Shown: positions 33,400 through 44,719 of the stretch, piece by piece | Numbering within the stretch: position 1 is the first letter of the stretch | How the letters are laid out: each line of letters starts with the position of its first letter | From: Larus michahellis | Taxonomy: Eukaryota; Chordata; Aves; Charadriiformes; Laridae | NCBI RefSeq assembly: GCF_964199755.1 | Contig: NC_133914.1 | Location: 2,976,001-3,040,000, forward strand | Length of the DNA: 64,000 nt | Direction: 5' to 3' | Translations under genes and position numbers: made by a program | The notes under the pieces: model-generated | What the model was told of the DNA's origin: nothing | What the model saw: the letters and a program-made list of their open reading frames with translations, nothing else | Database searches by the model: none

Positions 33400-33680
33400 C
33401 CACTGTGATTTATGTGGCACTTGTACAATTGATGCGCTTTGTGCCTGGGGACAGTTAAATGGTAGCTCTGTCATTAGTTTAAGCAGAGGTTAAAGGTGAT
33501 CAATAACAAGGGTTTCATGCCCAATTGATCACCCCTCGCTATTTATTTCTGCCTTTTGCTTTCCATCCCATGGTGCTTTTAGAAATAGTAATTAAAGACA
33601 TAACAAGTGTTCCACTAAGCAGAATATCAAACACTCCAGGTATCGATTCAATACTCTCCCTCTTAATGACGCTGACCTGC
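33400..33680. promoter_or_regulatory. Candidate enhancer with a perfect 10-bp inverted repeat
   Basis: The island carries GGTGATCAAT (33495-33504) and its exact inverse ATTGATCACC (33524-33533), separated by 19 bases. The arms include ATCAAT/ATTGAT words of ONECUT/CUX type. AATAACAAGG (33502-33511) between them, and AGTAATTAAAGACATAAC downstream, add SOX-like and homeodomain words. It is AT-rich between GC-rich flanks and about 10 kb downstream of POU3F1. Function is inferred. Confidence 0.4.
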
Positions 33681-33725
33681 GCCTGTCCCCAACACCAGCA
33701 AGGCCAGGCCAGCACTGGGGAGGCG

Positions 33726-33773
33726 AGTCCCCTCCCTGGGGTCACATCCAGTCCCCTCCCTGGGGTCACAGCC
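33726..33773. repeat. Two 24-bp tandem copies
   Basis: Two head-to-tail 24-bp copies (33726-33749 and 33750-33773), beginning AGTCCCCTCC, differ at a single base (ACATCC versus ACAGCC). It is a small recent duplication in GC-rich DNA. Confidence 0.9.
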
Positions 33774-36700
33774 AGGCCCTGCCCCAGCGGACACGAGCAG
33801 CACGGCCGAAGGGTGGTCGAGAATGGCGGGAGGGCTTGGGGACAGGGGGCTTCTGCCCACCGGGTCCAACCCTTGCCCTCCCCAGTAGCTGACCAGAGCC
33901 AGCCCAGCACACAGACCGGGACACGCGTCTGATCCATGCACTGTGGGCAGCCCCTGGGTCTGGGATGGGCAGCCTGGCTCCGTCCTGCGCCGGCTGCGGG
34001 CTCCCGCCTCTGCGCTGCCGGCTGTTGGGGACAGAGTCAGGCTGACCCCGCCGTGTCCTGGGGAGGGTCCAAATGGGCCGGCAGCATCGCTGGACCAGGC
34101 AAACACCCCAACACAGGCCTGTGCCAACCGCTCCTCATCCCGCTCAGCTCTCCCGGCCCTCGCGGTGCCCAGCTCCCCCCAAACGCAGCACCACCAGGTG
34201 ACCTGCAGAGAGGCCGCATGACAAACACGTTCGGCAAAGTCTCACGGAGCGCTGTGGTTTTGCCATCTACACTAGAAAGAAACGGCTGAAGATGAATAGC
34301 GACAGGAAAGCAAATGCGAGGCCATCAGGGTGCATATACCAATTGTGCAGCCCATGCGACCGGCGTGCCGTGGAGCCCGGGCTCAGACCCCGCAAATATC
34401 TGCCTACTCATCTTTTGCTTTAGAAGTATATTTAGGGCAAACACACCATGAGACAAGCAAAAGCATCTCAGTGACTTTGGGGACAGTTTCAGATTTTTTA
34501 TGTCTGGTGAACGTAGCCGTTGTGGAGGCCGCAGCAGCAGCTCTCCCCGGCTGGCAGCACCTTCGGCAGAGGCAGGGAGTCGGTGGAGCCACGTGGACAG
34601 TGGGATGGTGCTGCTGCTCGGCCCCGCACCCATCCTCGTGGCCCAAGGGCTGGCAAGTGGCTGGTGCAAGCAGCAGAGCAACCCAGCAAGCAGTAAGACT
34701 GACGGAGTGGGAGCCAACTGCAGGGTGCTGCCAGACCCGAGAAAACTCTTTTCTCTGATACAGCAACAAGAGGCTGGTTGGAGAAAGGCTGTCACAGACT
34801 TGCTGCAGTCCGAGGTGGCAAGTTCTGCTAGCGATGAGCTAAGTCGTTCTATATTCTCATCTGAAAATAAAATTGCATGTTGCTGCTGAGAGCAAATGAA
34901 GTAATTTTAGGAAAACAAAGAGCTAAGAATCCTCCCATCGGGAGCAAATCCTCTTTGTGTCACAACCCTATGGTGAACAAGAGCCCAACTCTCACACGTA
35001 CCTGAGAGCAGTACAGGGCAGAATGACCCCAACGCTGCAGCTGCCCGCTGCTCTTTGCTTGCCTGTATCTGCTGAAGAATCAACATTCCCCACACCAAAG
35101 TCCGTCTGACAAGCAGGATGCTCGTCCTGCCTCCCGCGGGGCTCAGCAACCCCCTCGCTCCCACCAGCTGGGAGGCTGCCGATGACTCCAGCTCCATCCG
35201 CTGAAGTGGTAACATTTAAAGAAGGAGAGAAAAAAAAAAACACAAAAAACCAACAAACCTAGGCCCTGTGATGATTTGTAGCCTGAGCCACAAGATACAA
35301 GGCTTTTCTGTGATGGCGGGTTTGTTGGATCGCTCCCGTGCCTGTTGAGGTTCTGCACCTTGTGGCAGCCCATCAGGCTTCTCCCTCGCTGCCGCGGGGA
35401 CCGAGGTCGGACCCTCGCCCCCACCGCTCCAGCGGGTCCCACCAGCCTCTGCCGCGCCAGCGCCTGGACCCTTCAGCAGGGCACCGTGGGGGTGACACAG
35501 AAAGCAACACGAGAGGTCAGGTGTGGCAACAGTTTTCATCCCTTTGCTCCTGAATAATGCTCCGACGCCTGAGACCATGCTAAGGCATGAGAAAAGACGT
35601 GATTAAAGCTGCTCTGAGCGCTAAGTACTTGCCAGTGCCTGGCACTTGGAGCTCTGCAGACACAAAAGCATAAGGGAGGTGGACGTTGGTCCTAAGGAAG
35701 AGAAATCCAAAGTTGCACCCTGACACCCACCTGGCTGGGAGAGAGGGTAGGGACAAGGGCCAGCCACCACGGCATGTTGGAGCTCCTCCAGACAGCTCCG
35801 CCAGAGACGCGCCACAGGCAACGTAAGCAAAAATAACGCTGTGCTGAAGCAAGTCAGCCGGGAGCCGGAGAGACGACACTCGGCTGTGCTTGTCATCGCG
35901 AGCTGCAGCTCCACGGGGCTCCCGGGCTGACGGAGACCGTTCAGCAGTGGGTGATGCCCTTCCACAGCGCTTCTCCTCAAAACTCACAGCACGCCCTTCC
36001 TGCTCTCCCCAGCCCCGCGGCAGCAGCGTCAGGAACACTTTGCACAGGCCAGGAAAAGACCCACATACAGACTAGTAAGAGAGAGGGACGCGGGAGAGCA
36101 GCTCCGTACAGTACAGCTCTGCCCGCACCGCACCTCGGGGTCCAGCACATGGAAGCGCTCTTTCCAGCGGAGCTGCCGCCTGCAGACCCTCCCGGCTCGC
36201 ACCAACCACCAGGAGCATCTCACCCTTTTTGCTGAGGCCCTCTCAGCACTCCGTAACTTAAGGAAAGATTTCTTACATCACTTCATGAGAAGTAAAAACA
36301 CTGGGAAAAAAAAAAAAAACAACCAACCCAAAACATGTCTCCTAGTCCTCAAAGAAATCTGGGAGTAAATTCCAGGAGCTCCGATACTCATTTAGAGGAA
36401 AGTTCCCATTGTAGCAAAGCTGTAACTGCCCTTCTGTACTACCGTTCTCTCACTGCCCATACTTCTGTTGATTTATTTCAAAAGACATCACTTCTTTTGT
36501 CTTAACCATGTTAGTCTTAAACATGACTGAAAAAACTTCTCCAATTTAAAACTAATTATATATTTTTAAAAAATACATAAAGACATCTGATGCAATGGCC
36601 TGACTCTTTAAAACCAATCCTGCAAATGACTGCAAAAGATGCAAACATGTAAATCAAATTCATTTCCCAGACTTTTGGCTAGCTACAAATTTAAGACCCA

Positions 36701-38473
36701 GCATAATCTCAAAGTCGCCCAGCCTCCAGGGTGAGTGAGTGCTGCTAGTACACATTGAGCTCCAGGTAATGAAAAACCACAGGACAAATTTCCCCAGAAA
36801 AAAAAACAAAAAAAACCAAAGCAAAACAAAACAAAAAAACCCAAACCAAACCCAAACACCTACAGTGAAATGAAAAAATGCCCACTGGTTTTCTCATACC
36901 TTGTATCAATCCCCATGCGAGGAGCAGGCACTTCCACGGAGCATCTGACAGCTCCTGGGCATATACGTGACATCTGCAGGAGGTTTTGGGGCACTTGTTC
37001 GTTCATCTACTTTCAAGGCGCTCAGCTGTTACGCGTACAGCTCCCAGAACTGGGAGCCCAGCAGCTCCAGCCACCCATCCGCCTTTCTTAAACACGTTGA
37101 CAGAAAAGCCAGCTTGGGACCATTATGAAAGAAACACTGTTCTTTGGCTGCGGTGACTGCTGCCCGTTTTGGCCCTAGAGCAGCTGCTGCAGGGATTAAA
37201 AAGCAAAAAGCCTTGGGAGAATGATAATGTGGCAAAGTGATCAAAAGCGGATTGCCCTCTGTGGAGCTGTAAGAAGTCAATGTGTCCACAGGGAAACAGG
37301 ACCTGGGTGCTGGAGGTGTCGCATAGATGTCTTTATCGGGCAGAATGCTCCAAAAGAAAGGTGGTAAAGAGGAAAATCAATTTTAAAAATCTTTAAAGTT
37401 TGTCACGGACAGGATTCTCCTCTGCAGCAAGTGCTCTCAGCAGTGTATGAGCTGGGGCACCCGTGTAACTACAACAACTTTGCAAGGCTTACAAGAAATA
37501 ACACTCATTTTGACCAACACCAAAACCAACGTGGTATCAAGGAACACGAAATATTCACGAGGTCTGATCTAACACGCACATTATATCTTGTGTACGGTAT
37601 CAGATGCTCTGACGCTGCCTTTGCAACCTTGCAATTCCCATGCACAGCACGGGAGGTTCCACGGAGCAGCCTGGTCTGAATAGTTCGTATCGAAACTAGG
37701 GGGAACGTTTGTGGCTGGAGTTTACATGAATCCCAAAGGAAAACACCCGATGAAGTGCAGTTGCCTGTACTTCTACCCCCGCGCGCAGGCGAGAGCTGGG
37801 TGCGCACACAGCCACAGGCACGCTCACCAACAAATCACAGGAGGGAGAGATGCCGGACGCCCGTAAATCAGCTCTGCAAAGCGCAGTGGGAGTTCACATG
37901 AAAGACTTAACAAGCTCCTTTCTCCGCGTTTATTCCTATATACGCACAAACGTGGAAAACAGAGGGATGGTGCTGATCAGAGCCACATCGCATTCACTGG
38001 CGTAAGCCCGGAGAAATCCTGTCCTTTGGAGTCAGGAGGGTCTGTCGGGCCAGGGCTCTCTAAGCAGCAATATACACCTTAGCGAGACCAGACACTTTCA
38101 CGTAAGGACATTTAGCATTTTGAACCAAAACAGCCCTCCCCCCCGCCCCATCTCAGCTCGCTCCTGCCCCTGCCTGGGGCTGATCTGCTCCCAGCGCAGC
38201 AGGAGCATCCCCGCTGCGGGCGGCCGCGGCAGGCTGCGCTCCGGTCCTCAGCACACGCGACAAGCTACCAGCACCGCCTCGGAGTTTGTTGGCCGGGATG
38301 CACTGGTTTTAAACAACCCAACTGTAAGAAACAACACAAGGCAGCTAAGGAGAAGCAATTCCACAGTCGTGGACTTCTGCCCCGGGGCACAACCCAAGCC
38401 TGTTTCCAATACCTGTGAAATAACAACGCTGAGCTTTCCCGGGGCTGATCCAGCTCCAACCAAACAACGGTAG
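33774..38473. other. Gene-free stretch
   Basis: No gene was recognised. Low-complexity A-rich tracts occur at about 35228-35256, 36306-36320 and 36800-36860; the last mixes A runs with CAAA and CCAAA steps. A moderately AT-rich part lies at about 36470-36700. The frames in the GC-rich parts have no family signature. Confidence 0.55.
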
Positions 38474-38537
38474 CATTAGTGTAAAATTAAAATATATGCA
38501 AACAACATTAGCGCAGAATTAAAATATATGCTCAACC
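38474..38537. repeat. 32-bp tandem duplication with ATATATGC words
   Basis: Copy 1 (38474-38505) and copy 2 (38506-38537) both start CATTAG and share AATTAAAATATATGC. Copy 1 continues AAAC, giving ATATGCAAA, one base short of a consensus octamer. The duplication doubles a POU/homeodomain-like site 4 kb beyond the POU3F1 stop. Confidence 0.85.
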
Positions 38538-41500
38538 AGACTGTGCTGAAATCTTTCCTCGTGGGAGAGAGAGCGAGCAGGGATGGGCAGAGTTAGGAAC
38601 AAGATTCCAAGGTGTTAACACTGATGCTCCAAATTTACATGAAAAGAGATTACGGTGATCCCGCTGCTGCTTGGGCTAGTTAGGGGACAGTTGGCATCGC
38701 TGGCGCTTCGCTGGGCTCAGGCTCCGAGCGGATAGCAGTCGGCAGAAGAGGCCAGGTTCTGTTGAAAGCATAAGATGAATACGGCATCAATAATTATGTG
38801 TGACTGTGCCTAGCGAGGCAAACTGCTGTGCTGTAGTCACTTCTGCAGTTATTACTGAGCAAGCGCTCCCTGCTCTTGCAAGTAGCGGCAATAATATTCT
38901 GAGACAAGAAATCTGGAAAGAAAGCAGGATCCTGGAACGCCACAACCTTTTCCTAAGCACACAGGAAAGCTGAGCAGCAACCGTACACCTTTTTAAAAAC
39001 AGAAGGAAAAACAAGCGATACTCTGCTGAATATCGTCTGCCTTAACAGAAGCCGGCAATTTCCTAAAATTGCTGATGACCAATTAATAAGACAACAGGGT
39101 TTGGAGGGCGCAGCTGCCGTCCGAGCACCTGGAGAGCGGCGAGAGGCTGCTCTGCCCCAGCACGGGTGAAGCGCACAGAAGGCACAGCACTTCTTGTGCC
39201 TCAGCTCCCAGCAGGGACGTGGTGGCCTGATGCCACCTGCCCCCGCTGGCCAGAGACCCCTCGGCCACCACTTCGTCGCTCCAGCCTGGCCGGCCGGGCA
39301 CCAGCCACTCCAGACCCGCACACTGGCGCAGGGCTCCCCCGGTCACTCCATGGGCAGGTGGCAGCCGGAGGACGGTGCCTGCCCCGGGCACGGCCACTGC
39401 TGGCCAGGGACCAGCCACAGCCCCAGGGCAGGCGCAAAAGGGACACTGCTCTGGAGAGCATGTGCCCAAAGCAGAGCGCTCCTGCAGCTCCCGCAGCTCC
39501 CTAGGTTACAAGGAAGGATTTCACATCACCGCAGAGCTAAACCCCTCTAATATTGGTGATGTGCAGAACTCCTTTTCCCTATCTACACTTCCTGCTTTGC
39601 ATATTCTGCTATTTGCTTATGCATTGTTAAAGAAAAGCAAATGTACAAAGAGTTATTTAATGTACCAACATCGCAATCCTACCTTCGTGTGTTTACTCCT
39701 GATGTAGTAGGATGAGCTCAGACTTTAGGTAGAAACAACCACCACCAAAAAAAAATATATTTAAAAAAAAAAAAAAATCAAGTCTCCCTCCAGTAATTGC
39801 TATTTAATCCTTGACCAAGAAAACTAACACGTTCTTCTAAGAGAGGCAAACCTTTGGGGCATTTGATTTTTAGAACGGCTGAGCACTGCGGCACTGCAGA
39901 AATAAGATATATAAAGTGTATTTTATTTTTGCTGCTCAACAGCATGAAAGAGCTAATGCAGTGGGGCTGCCAGCGCCTTATACAATCTGACAAACTGAAC
40001 AACCCAAGGGTGCTCGTCCTCCCCAGCACTCACAGCACATCTCATCCATTACGAGAACGCAATGTGAAAACTGACCCTTCCCTTCCAAGTATCAATATAA
40101 ATGCTGTTTGCCAGCCAGGTTAGTCCAGAACGAAGAGGCTACTTAAATCACCCCTGGTACTGAAGAGCGGTACAATTAATCACTCAATGCAAACAAGAGT
40201 TTGTTTTCTTTAAAAATACAAAAATTTAAATGGCTTTTGTCCATTTCCGATTTTGTTTCTTCTTCCCTTAAAGCCTGGCTACGACACAGACATTCTTAAG
40301 TAAAGGCTGCAGAGTTACAGCGTTACCAAACGTTAAACACAATGGCACATGTGTGTGAAAGACACAAAAGAAGAGCGAAGGAAAGATTGTTTCAGAGTTG
40401 AAAATTAATTTAAGGGCTTTCACGATACATTGACTCAAACCCTTGAATCATCATGCTCCTTTACTTTTTTTACTGAAGTGTATCATCTAATCTACTGTAT
40501 ATGCTCAACTATTCATAAATTAGTAAATATTCAGTAAATACAGCAAAACTTTTGGAATCCAGGATCTCTACAACAACCCTACAATCCTGTGCTTTTCTAT
40601 ACAAACCAGTCACAATACAAAAAAGGAAGCTAAGTCTGTAACAAAAGCTGACAAAACATACAGTGCACATTGAATCCTTTAAGTGATATTTCTTATTATG
40701 CTCTGCATGCCAAGGAAAGTTATTAATATACTAAACTGCAGCATTTGCTAGCTTATTTGTACCACAAAGTGAACCATTTATTTACATACTCAAGAGCATC
40801 AAAGTATTTAATGAAATAACTGCTCAAAGTGACTTTATTTCAAAATCTCAAACCCCAGATTACTAGAATTTTGAATGAAGAGAACTTAATAGTTTTGTAC
40901 TAGCTGATGTAGAATAGCTACAATTTAAGAGACATTGCGGTAATTTATAACATTATCTATTGCGAATGCATTGTTGCTTGGGCAAGTATTATACACACCC
41001 CCCAAAGGCACAGAATGCAACAAAATCAAACCACAGAGAAGACAAGAATTTTCATGCATAAATTTTCAAGTCTAAGTTACATTTGACTTTAAAATTTTTT
41101 TATATATATATAAAATAATTATATATATATATATATAAAAATAATTATATACGAATTCCTATGCAGGATGCAGTGCTATCACTAGAAAATCGCCTTTAAG
41201 CCTGCTGTTTTCACAGCATATAATTTGTACCAAGAGTCAAGTAGGGAAACGAGCAAGTGCCAGATGTTCAAGAACATCAGCAAGTGCTCTGCCAAATAAA
41301 AAAATAAAGAAATTGGTGCTTTACTAACAGATTTTGACTAAGTATTTCAGCAGTGTAAGAGCTCTATATAGGCACATTTCAAAAGTCCCCCCAACACACA
41401 AAATACTGCAGGAATTAAAGGACCTGCAAAGGCAAACACAATCCTCACATGCGACTTTTCTCGGGATTTGCTGAAAGAGAAGAGGTTAAAAGTAGAGATG

Positions 41501-41675
41501 GAAGCTGATTCTTCTAGAAATAAGAGAATGCAATAACTACATTTTCAACCTTTCTTGGCATAAGCAGAAAAATATCAGGGCATGACACCACGAAAGGGAA
41601 AACTGGTGACATCAGAAAACCCGGGAGCATGGTTTGAATGGAAAGCAGGAATCTTCTCAGCTATACTAGCGTACA
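38538..41675 (-). other. AT-rich stretch downstream of POU3F1, possible distal 3'UTR
   Basis: No coding sequence was recognised. Composition is AT-rich from about 39500 on. Minus-strand AATAAA signals lie at about 40834-40839 and 39922-39927, so longer POU3F1 3'UTR forms are possible. It contains an A/T low-complexity run near 39746-39778 and the TA-rich tract at 41095-41150. Confidence 0.4.
41095..41150. repeat. (TA)n low-complexity tract
   Basis: Runs of TATATATATA are interrupted twice by TAAAATAATTA-type segments. The two interruptions are near copies of each other. The tract can cruciform and is likely length-variable. Confidence 0.9.
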
Positions 41676-42552
41676 TTTATTACTTCTGCGATAAGCGGGA
41701 AGAAAGTTGCGTTTAGAACGTTTTCTGCTCACGCTGTAGACTGCAAAAAAGTTAGGTTAAGATCCGTGAAACCCCGCAGTCCCGCGAACGCAGCCGCACG
41801 GCTCCGCGGGTGCGCCCTAAGCCCCGACTCTCGGTTTTCGGCTGTTCCCACCGCTGCGGGCGGCATCAAGCGCGGAATTGCGCGCAGCGACGAGGTTTCC
41901 CCGAGGTGCCGTTACGGGGACGGGCGAATCCCGCCGAGCCCCGCTCTCTCCGCCCGAGGAGCGACCGGGAAGGACGGGGCGAACCGGAGCCGCCTGCGCC
42001 CGCAGGGACGCGGCCGCGGCGGGGCCCCGGCAGCGGGGCGGCCCCCGCCGGCCCGGCCCGGCCCGCTGCAGCCCGCAAAGACGACACGAGACCGGTTCCT
42101 GGGTAAATGGTTTATGCAAGTAATAAAATATTTACTATAACATAAATAGAAACGTACCCTCGCAGTCTACATTGGTTTTGCAATAAAGATACAAACAAAA
42201 ACCGAAACCCAAGGGGATGGACCGGACCGAACCCACCAACGGGAGGGGGGAGAGCTCCGCGCACGGTTAGAAAATAAATAGAAACGGGCCGGGGATGGTA
42301 CCGCGGCATCCTCCGGGCGAGCCCGGGCCGGGCCGGCGGAGCGGGGACGGGACGGGACGGGGCCGCCCCGCGAGGAAGGGAATAAATTAGAGATCGCAAA
42401 CCTTTGGCTACTGCTGCGGCGGCCGCGGGCGGCTCCGGCGGGGACGGGCGCGGCCGGGCCAGTCTGAGGAATAAATTAAAGCGCGTCGCCCGCCGCCCGC
42501 CCCGCTCCCTCCGCTCCGCCGCCGGCGGGGCCGCGGCGGCGGGGCCGGGCAG
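41676..42552 (-). promoter_or_regulatory. POU3F1: POU3F1 3'UTR with nearest polyadenylation signal
   Basis: On the minus strand the first canonical AATAAA after the POU3F1 stop is at 41676-41681, about 870 bases downstream. The first part of this UTR is CpG-rich like the gene. Earlier non-canonical signals (AGTAAA near 42127-42138) and later AATAAA sites exist, so the true end is uncertain. Confidence 0.5.
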
Positions 42553-43674
42553 TCACTGCACGGCGCCGGGCAGCGCGTGGTGCAGCGGCGACGTGTCCGC
42601 CTGTGCGTAAACGTCCTCCATGGGCGGGTGCGGGACCCCGGCCGGCGTCATGCGCTTCTCCTTCTGCCGCCGGTTGCAGAACCAGACCCGCACCACCTCC
42701 TTCTCCAGCTGCAGGGAGTCCGCCAGGGAGGTGATCTCGTGCGCCGAGGGCTTGGGGCACTTGAGGAAGTGGTTCTCCAGGGCGCCCTTGACGCCCACCT
42801 CGATGGAGGTGCGCTTCTTGCGCTTCCGGCCCTGCGCCGCGATCTTGTCCAGGTTGGTGGGGCTGCCCGTGCTGGAGTCCGTCTCCTCCAGCCACTTGTT
42901 GAGCAGCGGCTTCAGCTTGCACATGTTCTTGAAGCTCAGCTGCAGCGCCTCGAACCGGCAGATGGTGGTCTGCGAGAAGACGTTCCCGTAGAGGGTGCCC
43001 AGCGCCAGCCCCACGTCGGCCTGCGTGAAGCCCAGCTTGATCCGCCGCTGCTTGAACTGCTTGGCGAACTGCTCCAGGTCGTCGGAGCTGGGCGCGTCCT
43101 CGTCCGACGGCTCGGGCGGCCCCAGCGGCGGCGGCGAGGCCGCCAGGTCGTGGCCGCCCGCCTCCTCGGCGCCCAGCGGGTCGCGCAGCCCGTGGTGCAG
43201 CGCCGGCGCCGGCGGGCCCAGCATCCCGTTGAGCCCGGCGTAGGGCTGCGCGTAGAGCAGCGGCTGCCCCGACGGCGGGGACATGGGCGGCAGGTGGTGC
43301 CCGCCGCCCTGCGCCCAGCCGCCCGCCGCGCCGCCCGCCGCCGCCGCCGGCGGGTGCACCAGAGGCGGGCGGTGGTGGAAGGCGGCGGCGGACAGCTCCT
43401 CGCGGGGCCCCGGCGGGCCGCCCTTGGCGTGCTCGGCGGGCGGGAGGTGCGCGCCGCCGCCGCCCCCGCCGCTGCCCCAGTCCGTGCCGGCGCTGGGCAG
43501 CCACTGGTGGTGCGCCAGTCCGACGGCGTGCCCGGCGGCGGGGGCCAGCCCCTGCAGGTACTCGTGGTGCATCATCTTCTGCACCTCGCGGTACGTGGTG
43601 CCCTGGTGCAGCCGGTCGCCGTCGGGGTGCATGAGCGCGGCGCTGCGCGGCAGGTACTGCGCGGTGGCGGCCAT
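42553..43674 (-). CDS. POU3F1: POU3F1 (Oct-6/SCIP/Tst-1), POU-homeodomain transcription factor, single exon
   Basis: The 373-residue frame runs from the ATG at 43674-43672 to TGA at 42555-42553. The N-terminus [10 protein letters not shown] matches the start of vertebrate POU3F1. A Gly/Ala/Pro-rich region (about 60-190) precedes the acidic [19 protein letters not shown]. The POU-specific domain spans about 191-265, a short linker follows, and the homeodomain about 283-342 begins [15 protein letters not shown] and ends in the recognition helix [25 protein letters not shown] and PSAHEIT separate it from POU3F2, F3 and F4. It is a nuclear octamer-binding regulator of Schwann-cell myelination, neural fate and epidermis. 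At 373 residues it is shorter than mammalian POU3F1 (about 450): it lacks their long Gly/Ala/His runs and resembles fish and frog forms. No frameshift or missing key residue is seen. Confidence 0.97.
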   Translation of the reverse strand: MAATAQYLPRSAALMHPDGDRLHQGTTYREVQKMMHHEYLQGLAPAAGHAVGLAHHQWLPSAGTDWGSGGGGGGAHLPPAEHAKGGPPGPREELSAAAFHHRPPLVHPPAAAAGGAAGGWAQGGGHHLPPMSPPSGQPLLYAQPYAGLNGMLGPPAPALHHGLRDPLGAEEAGGHDLAASPPPLGPPEPSDEDAPSSDDLEQFAKQFKQRRIKLGFTQADVGLALGTLYGNVFSQTTICRFEALQLSFKNMCKLKPLLNKWLEETDSSTGSPTNLDKIAAQGRKRKKRTSIEVGVKGALENHFLKCPKPSAHEITSLADSLQLEKEVVRVWFCNRRQKEKRMTPAGVPHPPMEDVYAQADTSPLHHALPGAVQ

Positions 43675-43699
43675 GCCGGTCTGCGCCGCGCCGCGCTGC

Positions 43700-44060
43700 G
43701 CCGCGCTTTAGAGCCGCGCGCCGGGCCGCCGCGCCGCCGCGCGCCCGCCCCGCCCCCGCGCCCCATTGGCCCGCCCGGCACCGCCGCCGGCCCGCGCCGC
43801 TCCGCCATAGGGCGCCGCCGGCGCCGGGCGCCGCCCCGCGCTCCCCGCCGCCATTGGTCGCCGGCGGGCGGCCGCCGCCGCGGGATTGGCCGGCGGAGGC
43901 GCTCGGCGGGGGAGCCCGCCCGCGCCCGCCGGCGGGGCGGCCGCCGATTGGCGGAGGGCGGTTCATTCATGCCGAGCCGCGGTCGGCCACGTGGGCCGGC
44001 CGCGAGCGCGGAGGCGCGGGGCCGGGGCGCCGGCGGGAGCGGGGGCACGTGCCTGGGCGC
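43700..44060 (-). promoter_or_regulatory. POU3F1: POU3F1 promoter: four CCAAT boxes and two E-boxes
   Basis: Read toward POU3F1, CCAAT pentamers occur four times in one orientation, seen as ATTGG on the plus strand at 43765-43769, 43853-43857, 43885-43889 and 43947-43951. Two CACGTG E-boxes lie further upstream at 43988-43993 and 44046-44051. ATGAATGAA (minus strand, about 43971-43979) is POU-like. There is no good TATA box; a weak CTCTAAAG lies at about 43706-43713. Multiple NF-Y sites in a CpG island are a common promoter layout. The start site is not determined. Confidence 0.6.
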
Positions 44061-44099
44061 GGCGGCGGCGCCGACGGAACGGAGCGGAACGGAGCGCGC

Positions 44100-44240
44100 G
44101 GCGGCGGCACCGGCGGCACGGCCCCGACCGGCAGCGCGGGCACCAGTGGCCCGGTGCGGGAGTGGCGGCAGCGGTGGCACCGGCGGCACCAGTGGCCCGG
44201 GGCGGCACCAGTGCCACCGGTGGCACAGCCCGGCACGGCA
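44100..44240. repeat. Degenerate GGCACC-type minisatellite with a 16-bp palindrome
   Basis: Imperfect units built from GGCACC and AGTGGC repeat across this stretch. CACCAGTGGCCCGG appears at 44141-44154 and 44187-44200, and GTGCCACCGGTGGCAC (44211-44226) is a perfect palindrome. It lies about 430-570 bases upstream of the POU3F1 start codon, within the CpG island. Confidence 0.75.
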
Positions 44241-44719
44241 CCACCGGCCCCGGCGCGCTCCAGAGCAGCGCACCGCAGAGCCCGCCCCGCCGTCCCCGTG
44301 CCTCCGACCCGCCGGGCACCGGGCAGGTCTCCGGGGGCGGCTCGGGCCCCTTGTCCCTGCGGGTTTGGGCAGCCGCTGTGCGGGGTAGCCCCGGTCCCGA
44401 GCCCATGAGCCCTGCAGTCACCAAGAGCTTCTCGGGCATTAAGAGCCCCGATTTACCTTCTCGGTAAACTCGGCCCCTGGACCCCGGGAAGGCGGGAGCT
44501 CCTTCCTAAGCACCCGCAGGATAAAGCACCGAGGGCCAAGAACTGAGGATCTGAGATGGTTTGGGCGTCACGGGAAATGTGGGTCTTGGAAGCAGCCTCA
44601 GAGGCAAGTCTCTGAGCCGGTTTGAGGGTTGGCACAGGATGAAGGGTGAAGGAGTTTGTGGGAAAAGACAATGACAACAAGCAACGGACGTGTCTGGCAG
44701 TGCTGGGAGAGGGGCAAGG

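Larger units (their letters stand above)
41760..44400. promoter_or_regulatory. POU3F1 CpG island
   Basis: Very high GC and CpG density spans the whole POU3F1 gene, its upstream region and part of the 3'UTR. A long CpG island covering the entire transcription unit is usual for intronless POU3 genes and other developmental regulators, which are often Polycomb targets. The long antisense open frame here is a by-product of GC-rich codon positions. Confidence 0.9.

Noticed and set aside
42577-44388. 603-codon open frame antisense to POU3F1
   Set aside because: It is the mirror of a very GC-rich gene, where stop codons are rare in all frames. It is Arg/Pro/Gly-rich with no family signature.
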